Assembly: GCF_015351245.1 (NCBI RefSeq)
Contig: NZ_JADKSO010000005.1
Location: 124,001-188,000 of the forward strand
Source: Rathayibacter sp. VKM Ac-2879
Lineage (GTDB): Bacteria; Actinomycetota; Actinomycetes; Actinomycetales; Microbacteriaceae
Length of the DNA: 64,000 nt
Reading direction: 5' to 3'
Numbering within the stretch: position 1 is the first letter of the stretch; every line of letters begins with the position of its first letter. This document shows, piece by piece, positions 22,533 to 31,748 of this stretch. The notes beneath the pieces are model-generated. The model searched no databases, was not told the origin of the DNA, and saw only the letters and a list, made by a program, of their open reading frames with translations. A program made the translations under genes and the position numbers.

Positions 22533-23720
22533 ATGTCCGAAACCCCGTCGATCCCGGCGACCAGTCCCGAGCCCCGCTATTCGCCCCTGCACGAGGTGCA
22601 CGTGGCGGCCGGCGCCTCCTTCACCGACTTCGCCGGCTGGCAGATGCCGGTGCGCTACTCCGGCGACCTCGCCGAGCATCACGCCGTGCGGACCGCCGCC
22701 GGCCTCTTCGACCTCTCGCACATGGCCGAGATCCTCGTGGTGGGCCCGGAGGCGGTGGACGCCCTCGACTACGCGCTCGCCGGCAACATCTCGGCTGTGG
22801 CCGTCGGCCGCGCCAAATACAGCCTTCTGCTCGAGCGCACGGGAGGAGTCATCGACGACCTCGTCGTGTACCGCACGGGCGAGGACCGCTTCCTCATCGT
22901 CGCGAACGCCTCCAACCGACACGTCGTCGCCGAGCAGCTGCGGGACCGCACCGCGATGTTCGACTGCGAGCTGTTCGACGAGAGCGACGACCTCGCGCTG
23001 ATCGCCCTCCAGGGTCCGCGAGCACTCGAGATCCTGCAGAACGTGCAAGGGCTCGCGGTCGAGACCGAGCGCGGAGAGGAGTCGGTGCTCGACACCGACG
23101 ACGCCGCGCGCTTGCTCGCCGAACTGCGCTACTACCGTGCGGTCCCTGGCACCTTCGAGGCGCACCCCATCCTTCTCGCGCGCACGGGCTACACCGGCGA
23201 GGACGGCTTCGAGATCTACGTCTCGCCCGAGGCCGCCCCCTCGCTGTGGGAGGCGCTCGCCGAGACCGGCGCGGGAGCGGGCCTCGTCCCCGCGGGCCTC
23301 GCCGCGCGCGACACTCTCCGCCTCGAAGCCGGCATGCCGCTCTACGGCCACGAGCTCTCGCGCGCGGTGTTCCCCGCCCAGGCGGGACTGGGACGCGTCG
23401 TCGCCTTCGACAAGCCGATCGACTTCGTCGGTCGCGCGGCGAGCGAGGAGGGTCCGGCCGGCGACGCTCCTGTCCTCGTGGGCCTGCTCGGAGAGGGGCG
23501 CCGCGCCGCGCGCGCCGACTACCGCGTCTTCGCCGGCGACGAGCCGGTCGGAGTCGTCACGAGCGGCGTCCTGTCGCCCACCCTCGGCGTCCCCATCGCG
23601 ATGGCCTACGTCGCGCCCGCCTCCGCGCAGCCCGGCACGACGCTCTCCGTCGACGTCCGCGGCAGTCGCCTCCCGATGACCGTCACCGAGCTCCCCTTCT
23701 ACTCGAGAAAGAAGAACTGA
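22533..23720 (+). CDS. gcvT: Aminomethyltransferase, glycine cleavage T protein
   Basis: A 395-residue protein from ATG 22533, with GGAGA 6 nt upstream. The longer open frame to 22410 runs into the riboswitch and is rejected. It transfers the aminomethyl carbon from the H protein to tetrahydrofolate. Signatures: [26 protein letters not shown] at the start, [45 protein letters not shown], and the C-terminal PIAMAYV. First gene of gcvT-gcvH-gcvP, 1 bp before gcvH. Confidence 0.95.
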   Translation: MSETPSIPATSPEPRYSPLHEVHVAAGASFTDFAGWQMPVRYSGDLAEHHAVRTAAGLFDLSHMAEILVVGPEAVDALDYALAGNISAVAVGRAKYSLLLERTGGVIDDLVVYRTGEDRFLIVANASNRHVVAEQLRDRTAMFDCELFDESDDLALIALQGPRALEILQNVQGLAVETERGEESVLDTDDAARLLAELRYYRAVPGTFEAHPILLARTGYTGEDGFEIYVSPEAAPSLWEALAETGAGAGLVPAGLAARDTLRLEAGMPLYGHELSRAVFPAQAGLGRVVAFDKPIDFVGRAASEEGPAGDAPVLVGLLGEGRRAARADYRVFAGDEPVGVVTSGVLSPTLGVPIAMAYVAPASAQPGTTLSVDVRGSRLPMTVTELPFYSRKKN

Positions 23721-23721
23721 C

Positions 23722-24096
23722 ATGGCCCTTCCGAGCGAGCTGCAGTACACCTCCGACCACGAGTGGATCCTCGTCGAGGGCGACACGGCGACGGTGGGCA
23801 TCACCGCGTACGCCGCCGACAAGCTGGGCGACGTCGTCTTCGTCGAGCTCCCCGACGCGGGCGCCCGCGTCGAGGGCGGCACCGTCGTCGGCGAGATCGA
23901 GTCGACCAAGTCGGTCGGCGAGCTCTTCGCGCCGGTCGACGGTGAGGTCCTCGAGACCAACTCCGCCGTGGTCGACGCCCCCGAGCTGGTCAACTCCGAC
24001 CCGTTCGGCGAGGGCTGGCTCATCAAGGTGCGCTTCGAGACGCTCCCTGACGGCCTCCTCGACGCCGCCGCCTATTCCGAGCTGGTCGGCGAGTAG
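23722..24096 (+). CDS. gcvH: Glycine cleavage system H protein
   Basis: A 124-residue lipoyl carrier. The lipoylated lysine is Lys63 in [17 protein letters not shown]. The N-terminus [21 protein letters not shown] and the C-terminus [10 protein letters not shown] are typical. It begins one base after the gcvT stop and abuts gcvP directly, so the three are one transcription unit under the riboswitch. Confidence 0.96.
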   Translation: MALPSELQYTSDHEWILVEGDTATVGITAYAADKLGDVVFVELPDAGARVEGGTVVGEIESTKSVGELFAPVDGEVLETNSAVVDAPELVNSDPFGEGWLIKVRFETLPDGLLDAAAYSELVGE

Positions 24097-26979
24097 ATGG
24101 CGGCCCCCAGGATCCCTGGCGAGTTCGAGTCCCGCCACATCGGCACCGACGCCGGCGCCCAGCGCACCATGCTGGCGACCCTCGGCTACGACTCCGTCGA
24201 GGAACTCGTCACCGCGGCTGTGCCCGAGTCGATCCGCATGGCCGAGCTCGAGCCGGTGCTTCCGGCGCCCGCGAGCGAGACGGAGGCGCTCGCCGAGCTG
24301 CGCGCGCTCGCTGCGCGCAACACGGTGCGGCGCCCACTGATCGGCCTCGGCTACTACGGCACGCACACGCCGGCCATCATCACGCGCAACGTCCTCGAGA
24401 ACCCCAGCTGGTACACGGCGTACACGCCGTATCAGCCCGAGATCTCGCAGGGGCGTCTGGAGGCGCTCCTCAACTTCCAGACGATGGTCGCCGATCTGAC
24501 CGGGCTCGAGACCGCTGGAGCGTCGATGCTCGACGAGGGCACCGCCGTCGTCGAGGCGATGTTGCTCGCCCGCCGCGCCTCGAAGGTGCGCAGCGACGCC
24601 TTCATCGTCGACTCCGATGCCTTCCCGCAGACGCTCGCGCTGCTGCGGGGCCGAGCGGATGCGGTGGGCATCCGGCTCGTCGAACTCCCGCTCTCGCGCA
24701 CCGAGCCGGAGGCGTTGCCGGAGGCGTTCGGCGTCCTCGTGCAATACCCCGGCACCTCCGGACACCTGTGGGACCCGTCGGCCGTCCTCGGCGCCGTCAC
24801 TGGACGCGGCGGCCTCGCGGTCGTCGCCGCCGACCTGCTCGCCCTCACCCTCGTGCGCTCGCCGGGCGAGCTCGGTGCCGACGTCGCCGTCGGCACGACG
24901 CAGCGCTTCGGCGTGCCGCTCGGCTTCGGCGGACCGCATGCCGGCTACCTCGCCGTGCGCCGCGGCCTCGAGCGCCAGTTGCCGGGTCGCCTCGTCGGTG
25001 TCAGCCAGGATGCGGCGGGCCACCCCGCGTACCGTCTCTCGCTGCAGGCCCGGGAGCAGCACATCCGTCGCGAGAAGGCGACCTCCAACATCTGTACAGC
25101 GCAGGTCCTTCTCGCTGTCATGGCGGCGATGTACGCCGTGTACCACGGGCCGGACGGCCTCGCGGCGATCGCCGAGCGCGTGCACGCGCGGGCGGCGCTC
25201 CTGGCCCGCCTCCTGCTCGATCGCGGCCACTCCCTCCGTCACGCCGACTTCTTCGACACCCTCGCCGTCGTCGTGCCCCAGGGCGCGGAGGCGGCCGTCG
25301 CTCGGGCGCGCGACGCCGGCTTCGACCTGCGGCTCATCGACGCCGACACCGTGGGCGTCTCGATCGACGAGACGGTCACCGACCTCGAGGTCGTCGCCGT
25401 CGCGATCGCGATCGGCGACCTCGACCACTCCTTCGGCTTCGTCGGGGGAGCCGCGCGCAGCATCCCCGCGGCACTCGAGCGCACGACGCCGTTCCTCGGG
25501 CATCCCGTCTTCACCACCCACCGCAGCGAGACGTCGATGATGCGCTATCTCAAGCGCCTCGCCGACGCGGACTACGCGCTCGACCGGGGCATGATCCCGC
25601 TCGGGTCTTGCACGATGAAGCTCAACGCCGCGAGCGAGATGGAGGCGGTCAGCTGGCCGGAGTTCGCTGGCCTGCACCCGTTCGCCCCCGAGGCCGACGT
25701 CGAGGGCTCGCTCGAGCTGATCGATCAGCTCGAGCAGTGGCTCGCCCACCTGACCGGCTACGACTCCGTCTCCCTCCAGCCCAACGCGGGATCGCAGGGC
25801 GAGCTCGCGGGCCTGCTGGCGATCCGTGGCTACCACCGCTCCCGTGGCGAGGAGGCGCGTACGGTCTGCCTCATCCCCTCCAGCGCCCACGGCACCAACG
25901 CCGCGAGCGCCGTGCTCGCCGGGATGCGGGTCGTGGTCGTCGCGTGCGACGAGCTCGGCAACGTCGATCTGGACGACCTGCGCACGAAGATCGCCGAGCA
26001 TGCCTCTGCCCTCGCCGCGCTGATGATCACGTATCCGTCGACGCACGGCGTGTACGAGCACGAGGTCGCCGAGATCTGTCGGCTGGTGCACGAGGCGGGC
26101 GGCCAGGTCTACGTCGACGGCGCGAACCTCAACGCCCTGCTCGGTTTCGCGCGCTTCGGCGACTTCGGCGGCGACGTCTCGCACCTCAACCTGCACAAGA
26201 CGTTCTGCATCCCGCACGGCGGAGGCGGCCCGGGGGTCGGCCCCGTCGCCGCGAAGGCGCACCTCGCGCCGTTCCTGCCGGGGCACCCGCTCGCGCAACG
26301 CCTCGAGCACGCCGTCGGCGGCGAGCGTGTGGTGCACGGAGGCGCTCCTGTCTCGGCCGCGCCCTACGGCAGCCCCGGCATCCTCCCGATCTCCTGGGCG
26401 TACGCGCGCATGATGGGCGAGGAGGGGCTGCGGGCGGCGACCGGCGCGGCCGTCCTCGCCGCGAACTACGTGGCCGCGCGCCTGAACGAGCACTTCCCGG
26501 TGCTGTATGCGGGCGACAACGGACTGGTCGCGCACGAGTGCATCCTCGACATCCGTCCGCTCACGGCGTCGACGGGAGTCACGGTCGATGATGTCGCGAA
26601 GCGCCTCGTCGACTACGGGTTCCATGCGCCGACCATGAGCTTCCCCGTCGCGGGAACGCTGATGGTCGAGCCGACCGAGAGCGAGGACCTCGCCGAGATC
26701 GATCGCTTCATCGAGGCGATGATCGGGATCAAGGCGGAGGCCGATCGCGTGGGTGCGGGGGAGTGGCCGGTGGACGACAACCCGCTGCGCGGCGCCCCGC
26801 ACACCGCCGAGTGCCTGGTGGCGGAGGAATGGACGCACCCGTACACCCGCGAGGAGGCCGTGTACCCGGTCCGCTCACTCGTGCGCGGCAAGTATTGGCC
26901 TCCGGTCCGCCGCGTCGACCAGGCCTACGGCGACCGCAACCTCGTGTGCGCGTGCCCGCCGATCGAGGCGTTCGCCTGA
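24097..26979 (+). CDS. gcvP: Glycine dehydrogenase (decarboxylating), P protein
   Basis: A 960-residue, fused (homodimer-type) P protein. It decarboxylates glycine with PLP and passes the aminomethyl group to lipoyl-GcvH. The N-terminal half starts with FESRHIGTD and contains [23 protein letters not shown]. The C-terminal half carries the PLP lysine Lys701 in [20 protein letters not shown] 24097 follows the gcvH stop without a gap. Full length for the family. Confidence 0.96.
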   Translation: MAAPRIPGEFESRHIGTDAGAQRTMLATLGYDSVEELVTAAVPESIRMAELEPVLPAPASETEALAELRALAARNTVRRPLIGLGYYGTHTPAIITRNVLENPSWYTAYTPYQPEISQGRLEALLNFQTMVADLTGLETAGASMLDEGTAVVEAMLLARRASKVRSDAFIVDSDAFPQTLALLRGRADAVGIRLVELPLSRTEPEALPEAFGVLVQYPGTSGHLWDPSAVLGAVTGRGGLAVVAADLLALTLVRSPGELGADVAVGTTQRFGVPLGFGGPHAGYLAVRRGLERQLPGRLVGVSQDAAGHPAYRLSLQAREQHIRREKATSNICTAQVLLAVMAAMYAVYHGPDGLAAIAERVHARAALLARLLLDRGHSLRHADFFDTLAVVVPQGAEAAVARARDAGFDLRLIDADTVGVSIDETVTDLEVVAVAIAIGDLDHSFGFVGGAARSIPAALERTTPFLGHPVFTTHRSETSMMRYLKRLADADYALDRGMIPLGSCTMKLNAASEMEAVSWPEFAGLHPFAPEADVEGSLELIDQLEQWLAHLTGYDSVSLQPNAGSQGELAGLLAIRGYHRSRGEEARTVCLIPSSAHGTNAASAVLAGMRVVVVACDELGNVDLDDLRTKIAEHASALAALMITYPSTHGVYEHEVAEICRLVHEAGGQVYVDGANLNALLGFARFGDFGGDVSHLNLHKTFCIPHGGGGPGVGPVAAKAHLAPFLPGHPLAQRLEHAVGGERVVHGGAPVSAAPYGSPGILPISWAYARMMGEEGLRAATGAAVLAANYVAARLNEHFPVLYAGDNGLVAHECILDIRPLTASTGVTVDDVAKRLVDYGFHAPTMSFPVAGTLMVEPTESEDLAEIDRFIEAMIGIKAEADRVGAGEWPVDDNPLRGAPHTAECLVAEEWTHPYTREEAVYPVRSLVRGKYWPPVRRVDQAYGDRNLVCACPPIEAFA

Positions 26980-27018
26980 GCTGCACCTGACCGCACGGGA
27001 TCGGTCGGGCTCGCTCAG
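26976..27018 (+). terminator. Weak bidirectional terminator after gcvP
   Basis: CTGAGC (26976-26981) and GCTCAG (27013-27018) can pair, with an inner TGACCG/CGGTCG pairing between them. It lies between the convergent ends of gcvP and the CPBP protease gene. Short stem, no T tract. Confidence 0.35.
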
Positions 27019-27920
27019 CGCGTCGGTGTCGGTGTCGGCGTGGCCACCGAGGTCGGTGCGCTGAAGAGTTCCGGCCACAGGGCGACCGCGAGCGGATATC
27101 CGACGAACGAGACGATGTCGATGATCGAGTGCGCGATCACGAGCGGCAGCGTGCGTCCGAATCGCTGGTAGAACAGCCCGAAGACCAGTCCCATCACGAC
27201 GTTCCCGAGGAACGGGCCGATCCCCTGGTACAGGTGGTAGCTGCCGCGCAGTAGCGCGCTGGCCGCCAGGATCCGCCAGCGTCCCCAGCCCAGGTCGCCG
27301 AGCCGCGCGAAGAGGTAGCCGACGACGATGACCTCCTCTTGGATCCCCGCGCGGATCGCGGAGAGCACGAGGACGGGGATCGTCCACCACAGGTAGTCCT
27401 GAGGGGAGGCGTTGACGGCCACGGTGATGCCGAGGAGGCGTCCCAGCGCGTAGAACGCGATCCCCGGAGCGCCGATCAGGACCGCGAGCGCGGCGCCCGA
27501 CCGGAGGTCGGCCCAGGGGCGCCGGAGGTCGAGGCCGAGACGTCCGAGCGGGCGTCCCGTGCTCTGCCACAGCAGGAACGCGCAGAGCGCTACGGGAACG
27601 ACGTCGAAGAAGAGGGCGAGCAGTTGGTAGATCAGGTCGAAGGTCGGCCTGTCGCTCAGCGAGCCGTTGATCGTCGCCGTCTGGTCGCCGAGCGCGATCG
27701 GCTGGGTGAGCTTGTTCGCGAGGGAGACGATCGAATACACCGCGGAGGCGCCGAGCGAGAGCCCCAGAACCAGGAGGATCTCCACGCGGAGGCGTCCTCG
27801 CGGCTCCACGCGTCCTGTCAACTCGGTGGGCACTCGTCGAGACTTCTCTGTAGGGGGGCTTTGTATCGATGTGTTGCGTCGAAGGGAGGTGCGGCGCAGC
27901 ATCCGTGCGAAACGACGCAA
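27015..27920 (-). CDS. CPBP-family intramembrane metalloprotease
   Basis: About 301 residues with 7-8 hydrophobic segments. The CPBP (Abi/CAAX protease) motifs are present: EE in IQEEVIVVGYLFARL (an R three residues after the usual position is missing), SYHLYQG..GNVVMGLVFG, and HSIIDIV near the C-terminus. The start is set at TTG 27920 because AGGAGG lies 8 nt upstream. An in-frame ATG exists at 27962, and the residues between are not conserved-looking. The tail is a short Thr-Pro repeat. Substrate unknown; it is divergent from the peptide transporter operon. Confidence 0.8.
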   Translation of the reverse strand: MRRFARMLRRTSLRRNTSIQSPPTEKSRRVPTELTGRVEPRGRLRVEILLVLGLSLGASAVYSIVSLANKLTQPIALGDQTATINGSLSDRPTFDLIYQLLALFFDVVPVALCAFLLWQSTGRPLGRLGLDLRRPWADLRSGAALAVLIGAPGIAFYALGRLLGITVAVNASPQDYLWWTIPVLVLSAIRAGIQEEVIVVGYLFARLGDLGWGRWRILAASALLRGSYHLYQGIGPFLGNVVMGLVFGLFYQRFGRTLPLVIAHSIIDIVSFVGYPLAVALWPELFSAPTSVATPTPTPTR

Positions 27921-27966
27921 AGATTCCACCTCCTGGTTACCGCTATGTAACGGTTCCCTCATGCTT

Positions 27967-27994
27967 TTGTGCAGATAGCGAGTCGATACATAGT
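27967..27994 (+). promoter_or_regulatory. Candidate promoter of peptide transporter operon
   Basis: TTGTGC (27967-27972) and CATAGT (27989-27994) are spaced by 16 bp. The transcript would have a leader of about 115 nt, with GGAGG just before the GTG at 28117. Confidence 0.35.
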
Positions 27995-28116
27995 CTCGTG
28001 ACAGGCATCAGCGCGATGGCCACCAGTCTCGCGCGCCGACCCCGTCGCCACGCGCACGGCACACCACCGCGTCAGGGAGAAAGCTCCTCGCGCGCCCCCA
28101 CACCACTGGAGGAATA

Positions 28117-29733
28117 GTGAACATCAGACGATTCGGCCTCGGAGCTCTGGCGCTCGTCGCTGCGAGCACGCTGGCTCTCGCGGGCTGCAGCAGCTCGGGC
28201 CCGTCGGGCGGGGGTGGGTCGGGCAACAGCTCGGCGATCATCACCACCAACGGCTCCGAGCCCCAGAACCCGCTGATCCCGACGAACACCAACGAGGTCG
28301 GCGGCGGCAAGATCCTGGACGAGATCTTCGCCGGCCTGGTCTACTACGACGCCAAGGGGGCGCCGCAGAACGACGTCGCCGACTCGATCGAGACCACCGA
28401 CGCGCAGAACTACACGATCAAGATCAAGCCGGACCTGAAGTTCACGAACGGCGACCCGGTCACCTCCAGCTCGTTCGTCGATGCCTGGAACTACGGCGCG
28501 AAGCTCTCGAACAAGCAGCTCAACAGCTACTTCTTCGAGGACATCCAGGGCTTCAGCTACGACGAGGACAGCGAGCTCACCGGGCTGAAGGTCGTCGACG
28601 ACACGACCTTCACCGTCGCGCTCAAGGACAAGAAGTCGGACTTCCCGCTGCGACTGGGCTACTCGGCCTACTACCCGCTGCCGGCCGCCGCGTTCAAGGA
28701 CATGGACGCCTTCGGCCAGAACCCGATCGGCAACGGTCCGTACATGCTCTCCGGCAACGACGCGTGGAAGCACAACGTGCAGATCGACCTGGTCACGAAC
28801 CCCGACTACGCCGGCGGACGCAAGCCCGTCAACGGTGGCGTCACGATCACGTTCTACGCGACGCAGGACGCGGCGTACTCCGATCTCCAGGGTGGCAACC
28901 TCGACGTCCTCGACGCGATCCCGGACTCGGCGTACGGCACGTACCAGACCGATCTCGGTGACCGCGCCGTGAACCAGCCCGCCGCGGTGTTCCAGTCGTT
29001 CACCATCCCGTCGCGCCTCGCGCACTTCAGCGGCGAAGAGGGCCAGCTGCGTCGCCAGGCCCTCTCGATGGCAATCGACCGCGACCAGATCACCAAGGTG
29101 ATCTTCGAGGGAACCCGCACCCCGGCCTCCGACTTCACCTCTCCGGTGATCAACGGCTGGAGCGACTCGCTCACGGGCGCCGACGTGCTCAAGTTCGACG
29201 CCGACAAGGCCAAGCAGCTCTGGGCCCAGGCCGATGCCATCAGCCCCTGGAGCGGCACCTTCAAGATCGCCTACAACGCCGACGGCGGCCACCAGGGCTG
29301 GGTCGACGCCGTGTCGAACTCGATCAAGAACACGCTCGGGATCGACGCCGAAGGCGACGCCTATCCGACGTTCGCCGAGGCGCGCACCAAGATCACCAAC
29401 CGTTCGATCGAGACCGCGTTCCGCACCGGTTGGCAGGCCGACTACCCGGGTCTGTACAACTTCCTCGGACCGCTGTACGCGACCAACGCCTCGTCGAACG
29501 ACGGCGACTACTCCAACCCCGACTTCGACGCGCTCCTCGCCGAGGGTGCCGCCGACACCGACCTCAGTGCCGCGAACCAGAAGTTCCAGCAGGCGCAGGA
29601 GGTCCTCCTGAAGGACCTCCCGGCGATCCCGCTGTGGTACGCCAACGTGACCGGTGGATACGGGACGGACGTCTCGAACGTTCAGTTCGGCTGGAACTCG
29701 GTGCCGCTCTACTACGCGATCACCAAGAACTAA
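28117..29733 (+). CDS. Peptide/oligopeptide ABC transporter substrate-binding lipoprotein
   Basis: A 538-residue SBP of family 5. GTG 28117 has GGAGG 6 nt upstream. It has a signal peptide with the lipobox LALAGC (lipidated Cys24), then a Ser/Gly linker and the domain starting AIITTNGSEPQNPLIPTNTNEVGGGKILDEIF. The core NGSEPQNPL and DLKFTNGDPVTSSSFVDAWNYG phrases resemble OppA/DppA of actinobacteria. It would hang on the outer face of the membrane and feed the two permeases downstream. A strong hairpin separates it from them. Confidence 0.92.
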   Translation: MNIRRFGLGALALVAASTLALAGCSSSGPSGGGGSGNSSAIITTNGSEPQNPLIPTNTNEVGGGKILDEIFAGLVYYDAKGAPQNDVADSIETTDAQNYTIKIKPDLKFTNGDPVTSSSFVDAWNYGAKLSNKQLNSYFFEDIQGFSYDEDSELTGLKVVDDTTFTVALKDKKSDFPLRLGYSAYYPLPAAAFKDMDAFGQNPIGNGPYMLSGNDAWKHNVQIDLVTNPDYAGGRKPVNGGVTITFYATQDAAYSDLQGGNLDVLDAIPDSAYGTYQTDLGDRAVNQPAAVFQSFTIPSRLAHFSGEEGQLRRQALSMAIDRDQITKVIFEGTRTPASDFTSPVINGWSDSLTGADVLKFDADKAKQLWAQADAISPWSGTFKIAYNADGGHQGWVDAVSNSIKNTLGIDAEGDAYPTFAEARTKITNRSIETAFRTGWQADYPGLYNFLGPLYATNASSNDGDYSNPDFDALLAEGAADTDLSAANQKFQQAQEVLLKDLPAIPLWYANVTGGYGTDVSNVQFGWNSVPLYYAITKN

Positions 29734-29742
29734 GCTGCCAGA

Positions 29743-29803
29743 AACAGGGGCGCTTCGCCCGTGTGGTCGACTGCGGTCGACGGCACGGGCGAAGCGCCCT
29801 GTT
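29743..29803 (+). terminator. Long intercistronic hairpin between binding protein and permease
   Basis: The arms 29743-29763 and 29784-29803 pair over about 20 bp with one bulged G. The loop contains two GTCGAC palindromes. It starts 10 nt after the binding-protein stop and is 58 bp before the permease start. This is a typical place for partial termination or 3'-end protection that keeps the binding protein in excess over the membrane parts. Confidence 0.75.
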
Positions 29804-29860
29804 CAGGTCCGAATCGAATGAGGTCACCCACCATGCGACACCGGAATCGGCAGGGCTGAC

Positions 29861-30790
29861 GTGCTCGCCTACATCGTCCGACGCATTCTTCAAGCCGTCC
29901 CCGTGCTCATCGGCACCACGTTCCTCATCTACTTCATGGTCTTCGCCATGCCGGGGAACCCCCTCCTCTCTCTCTTCGGCGACAAGACGCCGAACGCCGC
30001 GCTCCTGGCGCGGCTAGAGGAGCAGTACCACCTCAACCAGCCCTTCGTCGTCCAGTACCTCTACTACCTGGGAGGCGTGGTCCGCGGCGACTTCGGCGTC
30101 TCGTTCTCGGGGCAGTCGGTGAACGACATCCTCGCCCGCACGTTCCCCGTGACGCTCACGCTCGCCATGATGGCGATCGTCATCGAGATCGTCGTGGCGC
30201 TGACCGTCGGCCTCATCAGCGGGCTGCGCAAGGGCTCGTTCTTCGACGCGAGTGCCCTCGTGGTCAGCCTCCTGCTGGTCTCTGTGCCGATCTTCGTGCT
30301 GTGCTTCATCGCTCAGACGTTCTTCGCGGTGCAGTTGGGCTGGTTCCCGCCGACGGTGGGAGGTGATGCCTCCTTCCAGCGCCTGCTGCTTCCGGCCATC
30401 GTCCTCGCGCTCTTCGTGATCGCCTCGGCCATCCGCCTTACTCGCGGCTCGGTCATCGAGACGGCCGGCTCCGACTTCGTGCGCACGGCCTACGGCAAGG
30501 GACTCTCGCGACGCCGCGTGATCCCCGTGCACATCCTGCGCAACTCGCTCATCCCGGTCACGACGCAGTTCGGAGCCGACTTCGGTCTGCTCATCGTCGG
30601 CGCGACCGTCACCGAGGGCATCTTCAACGTTCCCGGAGTCGGGAACACCCTCTACCAGGCGATCATCCGCGGAGAGCGACCCACGGTCGTCTCCTTCGTC
30701 ACGGTCATGGTGCTGTTCTACCTCGTGGTGAACATCCTCGTCGACCTGCTCTACGCCGTACTCGACCCGAGGATCCGCTATGCCAAATGA
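29861..30790 (+). CDS. Peptide ABC transporter permease (DppB/OppB-type)
   Basis: A 309-residue inner-membrane protein from GTG 29861 with six hydrophobic segments. The start MLAYIVRRILQAVPVLIGTTFLIYFM and the phrases MPGNPL and RGDFGVSF are typical of DppB. The coupling loop is ETAGSDFVRTAYGKGLSRRRVIPVHILRNSLIPV (EAA motif). The next gene starts 11 bp before its stop. It forms the translocation channel with the DppC-type permease. Confidence 0.93.
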   Translation: MLAYIVRRILQAVPVLIGTTFLIYFMVFAMPGNPLLSLFGDKTPNAALLARLEEQYHLNQPFVVQYLYYLGGVVRGDFGVSFSGQSVNDILARTFPVTLTLAMMAIVIEIVVALTVGLISGLRKGSFFDASALVVSLLLVSVPIFVLCFIAQTFFAVQLGWFPPTVGGDASFQRLLLPAIVLALFVIASAIRLTRGSVIETAGSDFVRTAYGKGLSRRRVIPVHILRNSLIPVTTQFGADFGLLIVGATVTEGIFNVPGVGNTLYQAIIRGERPTVVSFVTVMVLFYLVVNILVDLLYAVLDPRIRYAK

Positions 30791-31748
30791 GACTCCCGGC
30801 GGCGCGCACGAGGCCCGCCGCATCGACCACTTCGTCGCCCCGCTCGACGAGACGCCGATCGCCTCGATCGATGCCGTCTCCCTCGACGAGAAGCCCAGCA
30901 ACCTCTGGACCGACGCCTGGCAGGATCTGCGCAAGCGTCCGATGTTCTGGATCTCGAGCGTCCTGATCCTGCTGATCATCCTGGTGGCGCTCATCCCCAG
31001 CCTGTTCACCTCGGTCGATCCCCGCGCGTGCGACCTCGGTCTGAGCAATCAGGGACCGGGCGACGGCAGCGTGCTGGGCTACACCAAGCAGGGTTGCGAC
31101 GTGTACTCGCGGATCGTCTACGGCACGTCGACCTCCCTCTCGGTGGGTCTCATCGTGGTCTTGATCACATCGGTCACCGGAGTCATCGGCGGCGCGCTCG
31201 CCGGCTTCTTCGGCGGCTGGGTCGACACCGTCATCATGCGTGCGGGCGACATCTTCTTCTCGATCCCCTACATCCTCGCCGCGGTCGTCATCATGTCGGT
31301 CTTCTCGGAGCACCGGAACGTGTTCGTCATCGCCCTCGCGATCGGCGCGTTCGCCTGGCCGACGACGGCCCGAGTGCTGCGCTCGGAGGTCTTGCGCGTC
31401 AAGCAGTCCGACTTCGTCGGCGCCGCGACCGCGACCGGACTCTCGCGCATGGCGATCCTGTTCCGTCACGTCATGCCCAACTCGATCGCTCCGGTCATCG
31501 TGGTCACGACCATCTCGCTCGGTGCGGCCATCACCGCGGAGGCGACTCTGTCGTTCCTCGGAGTCGGCCTGCCCGGCTCGGTGATGTCGTGGGGCAACGA
31601 CATCAGTCAGGCCCAGCGCGACTTGCGGACCAACCCGCAGACCCTGATCTACCCGTCCGCCGCGCTGACCATCACCGTGCTGAGCTTCATCCTCCTGGGT
31701 GAGGCGCTGCGCGACGCGCTCGACCCGAAGGCGAGGGCTCTCCGATGA
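30780..31748 (+). CDS. Peptide ABC transporter permease (DppC/OppC-type)
   Basis: A 322-residue permease with a long soluble N-terminus (about 50 residues) before the first helix. It has six hydrophobic segments. The EAA loop is EVLRVKQSDFVGAATATGLSRMAILFRHVMPNSIAPV. The tail LGEALRDALDPKAR is typical of the family. An extracytoplasmic loop containing two cysteines (RACDLG and KQGCD) follows the first helix. ATG 30780 overlaps the DppB gene; the ATPase gene overlaps its end by 4 bp. Confidence 0.93.
   Translation: MPNETPGGAHEARRIDHFVAPLDETPIASIDAVSLDEKPSNLWTDAWQDLRKRPMFWISSVLILLIILVALIPSLFTSVDPRACDLGLSNQGPGDGSVLGYTKQGCDVYSRIVYGTSTSLSVGLIVVLITSVTGVIGGALAGFFGGWVDTVIMRAGDIFFSIPYILAAVVIMSVFSEHRNVFVIALAIGAFAWPTTARVLRSEVLRVKQSDFVGAATATGLSRMAILFRHVMPNSIAPVIVVTTISLGAAITAEATLSFLGVGLPGSVMSWGNDISQAQRDLRTNPQTLIYPSAALTITVLSFILLGEALRDALDPKARALR

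Noticed and set aside
22083-24026. Upstream extension of the NrtR frame
   Set aside because: The frame stays open through the riboswitch, gcvT and part of gcvH on the other strand. The real start is ATG 22082 behind the operator palindrome.
23683-26838. 1051-codon open frame on the minus strand
   Set aside because: Exactly antisense to gcvP, which is full length and unmistakable. The shadow has no domain.
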